From Opitutaceae bacterium (GTDB taxonomy: Bacteria > Verrucomicrobiota > Verrucomicrobiia > Opitutales > Opitutaceae), in assembly GCA_019634615.1 (NCBI GenBank), contig JAHCAZ010000003.1, positions 124,001 through 188,000 on the forward strand: 64,000 bases of DNA, read 5' to 3'. The position numbers were made by a program, and so were the translations under genes. How positions within the stretch are numbered: position 1 is the stretch's first letter; the number at the start of each line of letters is the position of its first letter. This document shows positions 39,674 to 48,751 of the stretch, one piece after another. Under the pieces are notes generated by a model. That model saw nothing but the letters and a program-made list of their open reading frames with translations, was not told the origin of the DNA and searched no databases.

Positions 39674-40465
39674 ATGGATAATCCGAACAAACGGTTGGAC
39701 ATCCCCGACGTGGCGGAGCCCAGGCCGAACTTCGTTTCCATCGGCCGCTTCGACGGGCCGCAGCGCACCTGCCGCCGGCACCAGCACGTGACCTGGGAGA
39801 TCGTGCTCTACACGGCTGGCACGGGCACGGCCTACATCGGCGACCGGCCGGTGCGGTTCGAGCCGGGCGTCGTCATTTGCATGCCGCCGCACGTGCCCCA
39901 TGCGGAGGTGTCACGCGGCGGCTACGGCAATTTCCACACCCACGTCCGCTCGCTGCCCTGGCGGACGGATGCCTTTCCGGTCGTACCCGCGCGCGACGGC
40001 CAGGCGCTCCGGCAGCTCACGGAGCTCCTGCACCAGGAGTATGCGCTGCGCCGGCCCGGCTGGGAGCGAGTGACCGAGGCCCTGCTCGAGGCGCAGCTGG
40101 CCTACCTTGAGCGCCACTGGCCGGAGTCGGCCCCGGACCCGGCCGCCGACCTGCGGCGTCGCATCGAGGCGCAGTCGGCGCTGCCGGGCTTTGATGTCGC
40201 CGCGCTCCTCGGGCAGGGTGAGGTCTGTGCCGGACACCTCATCCGCCTGTTCCGCCAGCGTTATGGCTGCACGCCGCGCGCCTTTGACCGACGCCTGCGC
40301 CTGCGCCGGGCGCAGCGGCTCCTCGCCGCGGGCTACCCGGTCAAGGTCGCCGCCGCCGAGCTCGGCTTCGCCGATTCAGCCTACTTCTCGCGCTGGTTCC
40401 GCGCCGGGACGGGCATGGCGCCAAGCGACTGGCGCGCCGCATCACCACGCCGCTCCGGCGCGTGA
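39674..40465 (+). CDS. AraC-family transcriptional regulator with cupin-like sensor
   Basis: The ATG at 39674 gives 263 aa. The N-terminal half has a cupin-like arm ('HQHVTWEIVLYTAGTGTAYI', 'FEPGVVICMPPHVPHAEVS'). The C-terminal half has two helix-turn-helices ending in the AraC signature 'VKVAAAELGFADSAYFSRWF' and 'GMAPSDWR'. It is divergent from the DUF6259-like gene (58 bp) and convergent with the GH78 gene (3 bp apart), so it probably controls the former and perhaps its neighbours in response to a sugar. Confidence 0.9.
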   Translation: MDNPNKRLDIPDVAEPRPNFVSIGRFDGPQRTCRRHQHVTWEIVLYTAGTGTAYIGDRPVRFEPGVVICMPPHVPHAEVSRGGYGNFHTHVRSLPWRTDAFPVVPARDGQALRQLTELLHQEYALRRPGWERVTEALLEAQLAYLERHWPESAPDPAADLRRRIEAQSALPGFDVAALLGQGEVCAGHLIRLFRQRYGCTPRAFDRRLRLRRAQRLLAAGYPVKVAAAELGFADSAYFSRWFRAGTGMAPSDWRAASPRRSGA

Positions 40466-40468
40466 CGG

Positions 40469-43000
40469 CTACACCTTGCGCAGGTGCAGCTCGACTGTCT
40501 GACCGGCCGGTAGCTGATACCGACGCAGGCCGGCCGGCGCGCGCTCGGCCGCGAGCGGCAGGTTCACACGCTCGCCGCGCGGGAGGACGAGCTCGGCGTT
40601 GGCGCCGGCCGGAATCTCCAGCGTGATCCGCCGGTCGCCCCGCAGGCCGCGTGAGGCGAAGCGGATGGGGCCGTGGATCGTGTGCGCGGTCAGCGCGAGC
40701 TCGGCGATGTCGGCCGGTTGCGGGCGGATCTCGATCCGGCCGCAGCCGGGCGTCAGCGGCCAGATGCCGGCCAGGCTTTGGATCGCGATGTAGAGCGGCA
40801 CCACCGGGCAGTGGCTCCACTGCTGGTTGGAATCATGCCGCGCCTCCCAGTCCTCCTGCAGCGTGTTGTTCTCGATGACCGATCCCATCGTCGCCCAGCG
40901 GCGGCGCAGGTCCTGTGCAATCACGTCGGTGCGCCCGCCCTGCGCCAGGGCCCAGAGGCGCCAGCCCGCGTTGGCCGGGTAAGAGAGTCCCATCTCGGGC
41001 GGGACCTCGACGAGCATCTGCAAAGCGGCCCGCGTGCGCCCGCCGGGGCACTGGCCGAACAGCACTGCGGTCGCAAGCGAACGATCGCAGCAGCGCACCT
41101 CGCCGTCCTCGGCCAGCCACGGCCGGTTGTTCACGAAGACCTGACGCTCCGGGTCCCAGAAACGCGCCACCGCCGCCCGCCGCAACCGCCGCCCGAAGGC
41201 GCGACCGCGCGCGGCCCGATCCGTCTCGCCCATGGCCTCGCACAGCGGGGCGAACGCGTGCTCCAGCATGGCGGCGGCGTAGAGGTTGAAGGCGCACTGC
41301 TTGTGGCGCTGCTGCCGGTACGCGATGTGGTCGATCCAGACCGAGGGGATGCCAAGGTTGTCGACGGCGAGCAAACCGTGGTCGTCGACAATCGTGGCCA
41401 GATAGTCGATGAAGCGCACCAGCCGCGGGAACGGCTCGCGGATCGCCGCGAGGTCGCCCGTGTACAGGTAGTGATACCAGCAGTCGAAGTTGAAGCCGAC
41501 GCCATGGTCGAGGATCGGACCCCAGCCGGTGAGGTCGAGTTGGCGCTCGACGAGCCGCGCGAGCCGGTCGAAACCGGGCCAGCAATCGAGGAAGAAGCCG
41601 TCCTTCGTCATGCCCTGGCTGTACGTCGCGAGGAACCGGGCGGGCAGACGCTGCTCGCCGAACGCCAGATGGATGGCGTGCAATTGGTGGCTGCAGTCGC
41701 CGCTGTACTGCTGGCGCTCGCGCGCCATGCCGTCGACGAAGGCCTCCTGCGCGCAGTTGTGCAGGGTGTTGATGGTGGCGTCCATCAGGCGCTGCAGCGC
41801 CGGCTCGCCGATCCGCACCTCGGCCTGATGCGGCCAGGGGAAGACCCGGCGGCGCACACCGATGCGGCCGACCCGCACGCGGCCGGCGGCACCGTGCACA
41901 TGGAGCTGCAGCCAGCGCAGGCTCTCGAAGTCGAAGGTCTCGAATCGGTTCACTCCCGGCCGGCAGGTGAAACGTGACCACGCATCGAAGTGCGTGTTCA
42001 GCACCGGCGGGCCGTCGGGTCGGTGCGCCTCGTGCACGAGGAGTTCAATGACCGTGCCCGCCGGCGCCTCGATCGTGAAGCCCGGCCAGCCGACGACCTG
42101 CTCGGCGAGCTCGAAGGTCAGCAGGACGCCGCGGTCCGACGTGAGGTCGAACTCCCAGGCGGCTGCGCCGTCCCAGGTCACCGCCTGCGCGACCGGACCG
42201 GCGGATTCCACGGTGCGGTAGGCCGCGGGGGCGCGGCATTCGAAGTACTCGCGGACCGGCCGCAGCCATTCGAGCCGGCGCTGGTCGTTGAGGCGGGCGA
42301 TCGGCACGAACGCGTCGTCTTTCAGCATCGGGATGCTGCGGGCGCGCAACCGCGCGTCCGCCGGACCGCCGGCAGCCAGATCCATCTGGTACTCGACATA
42401 CGAGGTGTTGAGCGCCGGCAGGTTGGGCGAACCGCCAAGCGGCATCGCCGGCAGCCAGTCGGGGCCGGTCGCGAACGCGGCCTCGTTCCAGCCGTACGGG
42501 TAGAGGTTCGCGTCGAACTCCTCCTGCAGCGAACGCAGGTACCAGCGTTTGTAGTGCCCGGGCGCCCAGGCGCGGCAGAGGTGCGCGAGCCACGAGGAAT
42601 CGGAGGCAACGGTCCGGGTCGGGCCCGAGGCCTCCTCGATTTCGAGACGGAAGAGGAAGCCGGGTTTGCCGATGGGCCAGGTGCCGTCGCCGTGGCCGTA
42701 ATAGAGCACGGTTACGGCGATGACGTTCAGCCCCGGTTGCAGATGCGCGGTGAGGTCCACCGGGTCGGCCTCGGGCCAGCGGGGATCGGCCGGGGCGGGG
42801 CCCCATTGGATGCGGTGGCCGTTGACCTCGAGGCGATAGCGGCTGTCGGCCGCGATCCAGCCCGTCGCGCGTCGCAGCGGCGCGGTGATCTCCACCGTGC
42901 GGCGGAAGAGAACGAACGTATTCGGCAGGCAGCGTTCGCTCGGATACCAGATCCACTGGGCCGGACTCAGGTCCGGCAAGGCGGCGGTTGGGCTGGGCAT
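40469..43000 (-). CDS. GH78 alpha-L-rhamnosidase-like protein
   Basis: The 843-aa protein has N-terminal beta domains ('SPAQWIWYPSERCLPNTFVL', 'VTVLYYGHGDGTW'), an (alpha/alpha)6 barrel and a C-terminal beta domain. The barrel entry 'VDGMARERQQYSGDCSH' corresponds to the GH78 'RE..QW.GD' block with its acidic catalytic residue, and 'NTLQEDWEARHDSNQQWSHCP' matches the later E/H region. There is no signal peptide. It would remove L-rhamnose from imported glycans or glycosides; family-level specificity varies, so the sugar is inferred. Confidence 0.82.
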   Translation of the reverse strand: MPSPTAALPDLSPAQWIWYPSERCLPNTFVLFRRTVEITAPLRRATGWIAADSRYRLEVNGHRIQWGPAPADPRWPEADPVDLTAHLQPGLNVIAVTVLYYGHGDGTWPIGKPGFLFRLEIEEASGPTRTVASDSSWLAHLCRAWAPGHYKRWYLRSLQEEFDANLYPYGWNEAAFATGPDWLPAMPLGGSPNLPALNTSYVEYQMDLAAGGPADARLRARSIPMLKDDAFVPIARLNDQRRLEWLRPVREYFECRAPAAYRTVESAGPVAQAVTWDGAAAWEFDLTSDRGVLLTFELAEQVVGWPGFTIEAPAGTVIELLVHEAHRPDGPPVLNTHFDAWSRFTCRPGVNRFETFDFESLRWLQLHVHGAAGRVRVGRIGVRRRVFPWPHQAEVRIGEPALQRLMDATINTLHNCAQEAFVDGMARERQQYSGDCSHQLHAIHLAFGEQRLPARFLATYSQGMTKDGFFLDCWPGFDRLARLVERQLDLTGWGPILDHGVGFNFDCWYHYLYTGDLAAIREPFPRLVRFIDYLATIVDDHGLLAVDNLGIPSVWIDHIAYRQQRHKQCAFNLYAAAMLEHAFAPLCEAMGETDRAARGRAFGRRLRRAAVARFWDPERQVFVNNRPWLAEDGEVRCCDRSLATAVLFGQCPGGRTRAALQMLVEVPPEMGLSYPANAGWRLWALAQGGRTDVIAQDLRRRWATMGSVIENNTLQEDWEARHDSNQQWSHCPVVPLYIAIQSLAGIWPLTPGCGRIEIRPQPADIAELALTAHTIHGPIRFASRGLRGDRRITLEIPAGANAELVLPRGERVNLPLAAERAPAGLRRYQLPAGQTVELHLRKV

Positions 43001-43050
43001 GGGAAAGGGATAGATTCGCCGCGACGCCCGGCGGCAGCAACGGAGTTTTT

Positions 43051-43132
43051 GGGTAGCGCCCGGCCTCTGGACGGGCGGCTCGGCAACCGCATGCGGACGA
43101 TGCTCCGCCCGTCCAGAGGCCGGGCGCTACCC
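43051..43132. repeat. GGGTAGCGCC hairpin repeat, copy 1
   Basis: Perfect 28-bp arms (GGGTAGCGCCCGGCCTCTGG... at the left, complement at 43105-43132) enclose a 26-bp loop. Its right arm supplies the stop codon (TAG, minus strand, 43129-43127) of the kinase-phosphatase fusion gene. Related copies are at 47061-47140 and 59985-60066. Confidence 0.92.
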
Positions 43133-45049
43133 AAGGCCCAGGGCCTTGAGCAACTGCCGGTACTGCGAGAAATCCGGCACCACGAGATGCGCCCCGGCGC
43201 GGATCACGCGGGTGCGCTTTTCCGGGGCGAGGCCGAAGCGCTGGACCTCGTTGCTCGCGAGGCCGACGGTCACGCCGCCGCGCTTGCGCGTCTCGCGGAT
43301 CTCCACCGGGCCGTCGCCAAACGTGACGATGCGCGCCGCGTTGGCCGGGCCGAGTTCGCCGAGGATGCGGTCGAGCACCATGCGCTTGGCATCGTGGGTC
43401 ATGTCGGAGCTGGCTCCATAGATGCGGCCCTCGAACAGCTCGGCATAGCCCAGCGCCTGTGCCTCGCGGATGACGTCTCCTTCGTCGGTGCCGCTGGCGA
43501 GGTAGAGCTTCAGGCCGGCGCGGTGCAGGGCCTGGAGGAACGGCACGGCATTCTTCAGCGTGTAGTCGGTGACGTCGCGCTCGCCGCGCGAGAGGCGCGC
43601 GAGGCGATCCTCGACCAGCGCCATGAGGGCGTCGTTGTAGATGCGCTTGTAGCCGTGGGCATCGAGCACGCGGTCGGCCGGGACGTGGCCCGCCTCGCGC
43701 ACCATCTGCGCGAGCCCGTGCATCTGCTGCAGCGTCTGGATGCCGGTGGTCTTGTCGATGAACTCACGGACCTGCCCGACGACGCGCTCGAAGACGTCGC
43801 GTCCAGCCTGCCGCCAGTCGGGGCCGAGGATCGCCTCGATCATGACCGGCTCCATGACCTTCTCCCAACCCTGGCGCAGGGTGGAGATGGTGCCGTCGTG
43901 GTCGAAGATGGCGTACTTGAGGCTGAGGTCCGCCGGCAGCGGCTCGGCGATCTCGATCTCGGTGCCGGGCACGAACCGGGCGCGGCGCGGATCGGCGGCG
44001 AGTTCAGGTTGGTAGACGTAGTCGGGGGACAGGCCGATCGCGAGGACCTCGTCCGGCGACGCCGTGCCGGTCTGGTGCAGCTTCTGGACGGTGACGCCCG
44101 CGACAAAATTGCCGAAGGTCGCGGCCTCGACCGAGGTGCCACCCGCCGCGAGAGTGGCGGCGATGCCGGCCACCATGCTGTCGCCGGCACCGACGGAATC
44201 CGTCTTCTTCAGCAGATGCAGGCCGGGGATTTCCTGGACGCCGGCGGCCTCGGCCACGAGGCACCCGTGGGCGCCGCGGGTGACGAAGACGGGACGCTGC
44301 CAGCGCCGGAAGAGCTGCTGGGCGGCGGCGACGACGTGGTCGCGCGGGATGGCGGTGCGCGGCTCGGCGCGGCCGCCGGCGAGGCGGACCGCCTCGAGGT
44401 CGTTCAGCTTGTGCAGCGCAGCCGGGTACGCTTCGGCGAGATGGCGGCAATCGACGAGGGCGATCACGCGCGGGTGCCGGGCGAGCAGGGCGTTGAGGCC
44501 GGCCTGAAACTCCGGCGTGTGCAGGCCGCGCTCGAACTGCTGGTTGATGACGAGGGCATCGAGCTCGGGCAGGGCCCGCTCGAGGGCGGCAAGGACCGCG
44601 GCGCAGGTCGCGGAGGCGAGGCGGTTGAAGCACCCGAAGTCGAGGCGGTTAAGTTCGGCCTGGCGGTGGATCGGCTTGAGATAGGAGTGCGTCTGCCAGT
44701 CCTGCGGTTGCGTGATGATGCCGGTCGCGTCGGCGCCGGCCTCGCGCAGCAGGCGCTGGAGTTCGGTGCCCTGGGGGTCGGGGCCGATCACGCCGAACGC
44801 GTGAAGGCGGGTGACGCCGAGCGCGCGCAGGTTGGCGAGCACGTTGCCGGCGCCGCCGAGCGAGTGGCGCTGCTCGCGCACGGGATGGGTCGGCAGCCCC
44901 GTCTCGAGCGAGGCCTCGGAGGCATCGGCGTCGATCTGGTGATAGACATCGACGCAAAAGTCGCCGACCACGCCGATGCGGGCGCGGGTGATGGATTGCA
45001 GGAGGGAGGGGAGACGGGTCGGGCCCACGGGAGTCCTTTGCCCGAGCAA
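43127..45049 (-). CDS. PfkB-type sugar kinase fused to a HAD phosphatase
   Basis: The 640-aa protein has a ribokinase/PfkB domain (about 20-350) with 'RIGVVGDFCVDVYHQID', 'LGGAGNVLANLRALG' and the catalytic 'TDSVGAGDSMVAG' (base D290). The kinase resembles RfaE/HldE-like heptose kinases more than fructokinases. A HAD domain (about 378-640) follows, with nucleophile motif 'IFDHDGTIST' (D383, D385), 'LYLASGTDEGDVI' and 'IVTFGDGPVEI'. Kinase and phosphatase in one chain suggest sequential or opposing action on a sugar phosphate. The last residues lie in a repeat that provides the stop. Confidence 0.87.
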   Translation of the reverse strand: MLGQRTPVGPTRLPSLLQSITRARIGVVGDFCVDVYHQIDADASEASLETGLPTHPVREQRHSLGGAGNVLANLRALGVTRLHAFGVIGPDPQGTELQRLLREAGADATGIITQPQDWQTHSYLKPIHRQAELNRLDFGCFNRLASATCAAVLAALERALPELDALVINQQFERGLHTPEFQAGLNALLARHPRVIALVDCRHLAEAYPAALHKLNDLEAVRLAGGRAEPRTAIPRDHVVAAAQQLFRRWQRPVFVTRGAHGCLVAEAAGVQEIPGLHLLKKTDSVGAGDSMVAGIAATLAAGGTSVEAATFGNFVAGVTVQKLHQTGTASPDEVLAIGLSPDYVYQPELAADPRRARFVPGTEIEIAEPLPADLSLKYAIFDHDGTISTLRQGWEKVMEPVMIEAILGPDWRQAGRDVFERVVGQVREFIDKTTGIQTLQQMHGLAQMVREAGHVPADRVLDAHGYKRIYNDALMALVEDRLARLSRGERDVTDYTLKNAVPFLQALHRAGLKLYLASGTDEGDVIREAQALGYAELFEGRIYGASSDMTHDAKRMVLDRILGELGPANAARIVTFGDGPVEIRETRKRGGVTVGLASNEVQRFGLAPEKRTRVIRAGAHLVVPDFSQYRQLLKALGLG

Positions 45050-45110
45050 GCTCGCCCGGACCCGGCGAGGCTAATGCAAAGCCGGACCGCAGGGCAAAAC
45101 CTGTAATGAC

Positions 45111-45116
45111 ATTATA
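45111..45116 (-). promoter_or_regulatory. Possible -10 element of the kinase-phosphatase gene
   Basis: The minus strand reads a perfect TATAAT 62 bp before the ATG at 45049, in an A/T-rich island within GC-rich DNA. No TTGACA-like -35 hexamer is visible at 16-18 bp, so this is only a candidate. Confidence 0.3.
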
Positions 45117-45140
45117 TCTGAGTGGGACCGGCCTAGGCCC

Positions 45141-45252
45141 GTAGCCACGAGCGTGAGCGAGTGGACGCCTGGCATAGCCTGTGGCTACGAGCGTGAGCGA
45201 GTGGAGGATTGCAGATTTGGCATTACGGCCACTCGCTCATGCTCGTAGCTAC
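45141..45252. repeat. GTAGCTACGAGCGTGAGCGAGTGG repeat cluster
   Basis: Two direct copies of a 24-bp unit (45141-45164 and 45181-45204) face one inverted copy (45229-45252). A hairpin of the same unit is at 47874-47946. The inverted copy provides the stop codon of the DUF4838 gene (TAG, minus strand, at 45251-45249). Confidence 0.9.
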
Positions 45253-47054
45253 ACTGGCGAAGGCCGGCCCTGCGGCCAGGGATTGTCGAACGGGATCCAG
45301 CCGCCTGGATAGCGCGCGAAGTGGGTCAGGTGGATGCCCTGACGGAAGTAGTGCATCGTGCGGGCAAGGGGGATGTGCTCAGAGAGTTGCGTGATCCCCG
45401 CGGCGATGGCGTCGGCCTCGAAGGCGTCGAGCAGGTGCGCGCGATCGGGCGCGTCGAGCGGCAGGGCGGCAAGCTGCGCGAACCGGATGGGCAGGCGGGC
45501 GCGCTTGATGCGGGTGAGGGTGGCCGCGTCCTCCGCGAGGCGTTCGGCCTTGTCGAAGCACGCGGCGGCGGTCTGGAGCAGCTCGGGCGTCAGGTAGGCG
45601 GCGTCGGGGCGATCGTAGATGCTCGCGTGCAGGTTGTTCTCCGCCACGAGGCGTTGCAGGACTTGGACGTAGTGGAGCAACGCGGCGCCGCCGCGGCCGT
45701 AGACGCCGTGGAGATATTCGGCGATGAGCGCATCGGCATCCTGCGCCGGGTCCCAGAGCAGGCGGGCGAGCACCCAGGCGCGCAGGCCGGCGAACTCGCC
45801 GCCGCCGCCGGGCGGATTCGCGCCCTGCTCGAAGACGCCCTTCACGCCGTTGCGGGCGAAGAAGCGCACGTTGGCAGCGAGGACGCCGAGGTTGGGGAAG
45901 GGCTGCACGTAGTTGGCGAAGTTCGTCACGTAATCCCACACGTAGAGGCGGTCGCAGATGCGGCCCCAGGCGATGAGGTCCTCCGGCAGCGTAGCGCCGG
46001 TGCCGCGCTGGTGCTTGAGGAGCATCTTCTCGCCGCAGGCCTCGAGGGGATGGGAAAAGCAGCACTCGATCGTGCAGAGGCGCACGATGACATTGGGCCG
46101 CGGGCGGACGCAGCGCGGCGCCTTGCGCGTGTACTGGTAGGCGAGGGTGTCGATCGCGACGTGCGGGTAATCGGGCTCGATGGCCTCGGCGACGCGGTTG
46201 ACGAAGCGGATCAGGCTGCCGCTGAAGTTACCCTCTTCGGCGTCGACGGCGCGGCACGCGGCGCATTGGCAGGGATTGAACCAGTCGTTCTGCGAGACTG
46301 AGACGATGCTGACTTCCGGGTGGGCGGTCAGCCACTCGCGGACGCGTGCGATCGCGAGGGCGAGCACATCGGGGTGCGACAGGCAGAGCTGCGTCTCGTG
46401 GCGCACGCGGACGCCATTCACCTCGGAAAAGTACTCCGGGTGGGTGTCGAAGTATTTCTCGACCGGCACGAGTTCGTTGAAGGAGTGGACGAACGGCACC
46501 GCGTACCGCACGCCGCCGCCGTGGTGCGGGGCAAACTCGGGGAAGTGGCCGTTGCACTTGTTGCGCGCGGCCCAGTCGGGATCCATGGCCTCGAACGCGT
46601 AGGCCTCGCGGTATTCGAAGGCGGGCGCGCGGCGCTCGTCGATCGGATCGAGCGCGATGTGGTCGCGCCGCGGGATGTGCGTGACGCCGGGCGTGTACCA
46701 GCGGCAGCCGAGGTGGCGCTCGAGGAAGTCGTACACCGCGTAAAGCGTCCCACGGCGGCCTTCGCCGGCGAGGAGCAGGTGATCGGCGCCGGTGCGGATG
46801 ATGAAGCCTTCGGCGCCGGGAGCGGTGCGCAGATGCTCGGCCGCCGGCGACCAGCGGTGGCTCGCGCCGACCCAGATCTCGTGGGGTTGCCGCGGGGAGG
46901 CATCGGTCGCGATGGGCAACTCGGCGCCACCGATCAGGCGCAGATGGGTCTGCAGTTCGGTTGCGGCGTGTCGCTCCACGGGCGTGGCGTCGGCGCCGAC
47001 GATGATGCGCCAGGCGGAGGTTCCGGCGGCGGCGAGGGTCAATGGGGAAGGCAT
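45249..47054 (-). CDS. DUF4838-type glycoside-hydrolase-like protein
   Basis: The ATG at 47054 gives 601 aa; a longer frame would be read from repeat DNA. The N-terminus ('ERHAATELQTHLRLIGGAEL', 'PHEIWVGASHRWS', 'GTLYAVYDFLERHLGCRWYTP') is the alpha-glucuronidase/GH20-like small domain found before DUF4838. The DUF4838 barrel follows: 'VSIVSVSQNDWFNPCQCAAC', 'NVIVRLCTIECCFSHPL', 'VKGVFEQGANPPGGG'. The family is usually secreted but no signal peptide is evident here. It may act on uronosyl or similar linkages, which is family-level inference. Confidence 0.82.
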   Translation of the reverse strand: MPSPLTLAAAGTSAWRIIVGADATPVERHAATELQTHLRLIGGAELPIATDASPRQPHEIWVGASHRWSPAAEHLRTAPGAEGFIIRTGADHLLLAGEGRRGTLYAVYDFLERHLGCRWYTPGVTHIPRRDHIALDPIDERRAPAFEYREAYAFEAMDPDWAARNKCNGHFPEFAPHHGGGVRYAVPFVHSFNELVPVEKYFDTHPEYFSEVNGVRVRHETQLCLSHPDVLALAIARVREWLTAHPEVSIVSVSQNDWFNPCQCAACRAVDAEEGNFSGSLIRFVNRVAEAIEPDYPHVAIDTLAYQYTRKAPRCVRPRPNVIVRLCTIECCFSHPLEACGEKMLLKHQRGTGATLPEDLIAWGRICDRLYVWDYVTNFANYVQPFPNLGVLAANVRFFARNGVKGVFEQGANPPGGGGEFAGLRAWVLARLLWDPAQDADALIAEYLHGVYGRGGAALLHYVQVLQRLVAENNLHASIYDRPDAAYLTPELLQTAAACFDKAERLAEDAATLTRIKRARLPIRFAQLAALPLDAPDRAHLLDAFEADAIAAGITQLSEHIPLARTMHYFRQGIHLTHFARYPGGWIPFDNPWPQGRPSPV

Positions 47055-47060
47055 GGGTCT

Positions 47061-47140
47061 TGGGTAGCGCCCGGCCTCCGGACGGGCGTTTCGGCGTGCG
47101 CAAGCCAAACGCGGCCCGTCCGGAGGCCGGGCCCTACCCA
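47061..47140. repeat. GGGTAGCGCC hairpin repeat, copy 2
   Basis: The arms TGGGTAGCGCCCGGCCTCCG and the inverse 'CGGAGGCCGGGCCCTACCCA' are imperfect at one step (CGCCC against GGGCCC). It lies immediately upstream of the DUF4838 start. Confidence 0.9.
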
Positions 47141-47292
47141 CTGAGAGTCCTTTTCACATTTTATAACTCAACCCGATTCGCGACCCGTTGCGCCGTTGAC
47201 CTTCGCCGGGCGGCCACCATGCTGGCGGGCACCCGAAGCCGGTCCACCCCTGACCTGCGCTTCACCACACCCACCCCCGAAAGGAAAATCCC

Positions 47293-47841
47293 ATGACCGC
47301 GCTCTGGTTGCCGATCCTGTTGTCCGCCGTGTTCGTCTTCGTGCTGAGTGGCATCTTCCACATGGCACTGCCCTGGCATAAGAATGATTTCAAAAAGCTG
47401 CCCGACGAGGAAGGCATCCGCACGGCGCTGAAGCCGTATTCGATTCCGCCCGGCGACTACATGGTGCCGATGTGCGACGGCGGTAACTACAACTCCCCGG
47501 AGTACAAAAAGAAGCTGGAGGAGGGCCCGGTGCAGGTCCTGACGGTCCTGCCGAACGCGTGCACGTCGATGGGGCCGACCTTTGTGCAGTGGTTCGTCTT
47601 CCTGCTCGTGGTCAGCTTTTTCACCGCCTACGTGACGCTGCACGCCGTGCCGGCCAACGCCCATTACCTCGCGGTGTTCCGCATCGCGGGCGCCGTGGCG
47701 TTCCTCGCCTACGCCGGCGCGCAGTGGCCGCAGTCGATCTGGATGCGCCGGAGCTGGTGCACGACCGTGAAGTGCACGATTGATGGTCTGGCCTACGGCC
47801 TCGTGACCGCGGGCACCTTTGCCTGGCTCTGGCCGCGGTAG
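47293..47841 (+). CDS. Integral membrane protein of unknown function (182 aa)
   Basis: The ATG at 47293 follows an AGGA-containing leader ('AAAGGAAAATCCC'). The product has four predicted membrane helices: residues about 4-24, 97-117, 126-146 and 160-180. The soluble loop at 28-90 is conserved-looking ('MALPWHKNDFKKLPDEEGI', 'YSIPPGDYMVPMC'). I recognise no named family. A Met/His/Cys-containing loop could bind metal, but this is not supported by a known motif. It stands alone between repeats. Confidence 0.75.
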   Translation: MTALWLPILLSAVFVFVLSGIFHMALPWHKNDFKKLPDEEGIRTALKPYSIPPGDYMVPMCDGGNYNSPEYKKKLEEGPVQVLTVLPNACTSMGPTFVQWFVFLLVVSFFTAYVTLHAVPANAHYLAVFRIAGAVAFLAYAGAQWPQSIWMRRSWCTTVKCTIDGLAYGLVTAGTFAWLWPR

Positions 47842-47873
47842 CGCGGAGCGCGCGACGAGGCCGGGGTCGCCCG

Positions 47874-47946
47874 GTAGCTACGAGCGTGAGCGAGTGGCCG
47901 CTTGGCGAACGCCGCGTGCACGCCACTCGCTCACGCTCGTAGCCAC
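47874..47946. repeat. GTAGCTACGAGCGTGAGCGAGTGG hairpin
   Basis: A 24-bp left arm at 47874-47897 and its complement at 47923-47946 (one mismatch) enclose 25 bp. It is the same unit as in the cluster at 45141-45252. Confidence 0.9.
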
Positions 47947-48035
47947 GATTCCGCGTCTCCGCTCTTTCGCGTTTCCGCGATTAGCCGGTTCAGGATTTTT
48001 ACTGCTTGGCGCCCAACGAGGCCTAGACTCGTTCC

Positions 48036-48728
48036 GTGAACGTGTCTTTGCCTTGGTGGGCCCGCCGGGTGGTGGGTTCCGTGCTCGGGGTGTTGCTGGC
48101 GCTGTCACTGGCCGCGTCGGCCCAGGCCTCGGGGCCGCGCTGGTTGATGGTCCCGCTGGCGCGTTACTTCGGCGTACCGCCGGAAGCCGAGCTGGCAAAA
48201 TGCCGCGAGGCGTTCCGTCGCTATCAGGCACAGCCGACGGAGATACCGGCGGAACTGTGGCCCGTTCTGCGGCTGGCCTCCGACGATTCCGGCCGCCACC
48301 GCGAATGGAGTGCGGACCTCGCGCGGAGTTTCGCCGCCCGCCTCGAAACCGTGGGCGCCACCGGGCTGCGACTCCATGTGCTCGCCGAGGCGCCAGCCGT
48401 CCCCTCGGCAAAGATGGGCCGTAACCAACTGAGCTACCTGTGGCAGCGCGGAAGCCAGTACGCCGCGGTCGTGCGCGAGCAAAAACCATCCACGAACTTT
48501 GTCTGGATCGTCGAGGTCTGGGCCTCGCAGGGCAAGGTGTCGGCGCTGCAGATATTCCTTCTCTCGGCCGATGGCCAGATCGCCTACCTCCGCGCCTACA
48601 ACTCGCACCAGTTCGGCAAGAACCTGCCGCTGGCAGGCGAGGCCTGGGTGGACTTCCTCATCACCCGCCTGCGTCAGGACCTCGTCCGCCCACCCGAGGA
48701 AATCTTTCCGCGTGACGGGGTGGGCTGA
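48036..48728 (+). CDS. Secreted hypothetical protein (230 aa)
   Basis: A GTG start at 48036 gives a signal peptide (about residues 1-31, 'VLGVLLALSLAASAQA'). The mature part contains 'EAFRRYQAQPTEIPAEL', 'NQLSYLWQRGSQYAAVVREQ', 'NFVWIVEVWASQGKVSALQI' and 'AGEAWVDFLITRLRQDLV'. No family is recognised and no catalytic pattern is visible. It is convergent with the glycyl-radical-enzyme gene, 23 bp apart. Confidence 0.65.
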   Translation: MNVSLPWWARRVVGSVLGVLLALSLAASAQASGPRWLMVPLARYFGVPPEAELAKCREAFRRYQAQPTEIPAELWPVLRLASDDSGRHREWSADLARSFAARLETVGATGLRLHVLAEAPAVPSAKMGRNQLSYLWQRGSQYAAVVREQKPSTNFVWIVEVWASQGKVSALQIFLLSADGQIAYLRAYNSHQFGKNLPLAGEAWVDFLITRLRQDLVRPPEEIFPRDGVG

Positions 48729-48751
48729 GCGAAACGGACGCCGTCAGGCCG

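Noticed and set aside
45141-45252. CRISPR array
   Set aside because: There are only three units, in mixed orientation and with irregular spacing, and no cas genes. They are palindromic intergenic repeats.
47042-47296. A plus-strand small gene spanning the repeat upstream of the membrane protein
   Set aside because: Its first half is translated repeat sequence, as seen at the other repeat copies, and the rest has no recognisable pattern.
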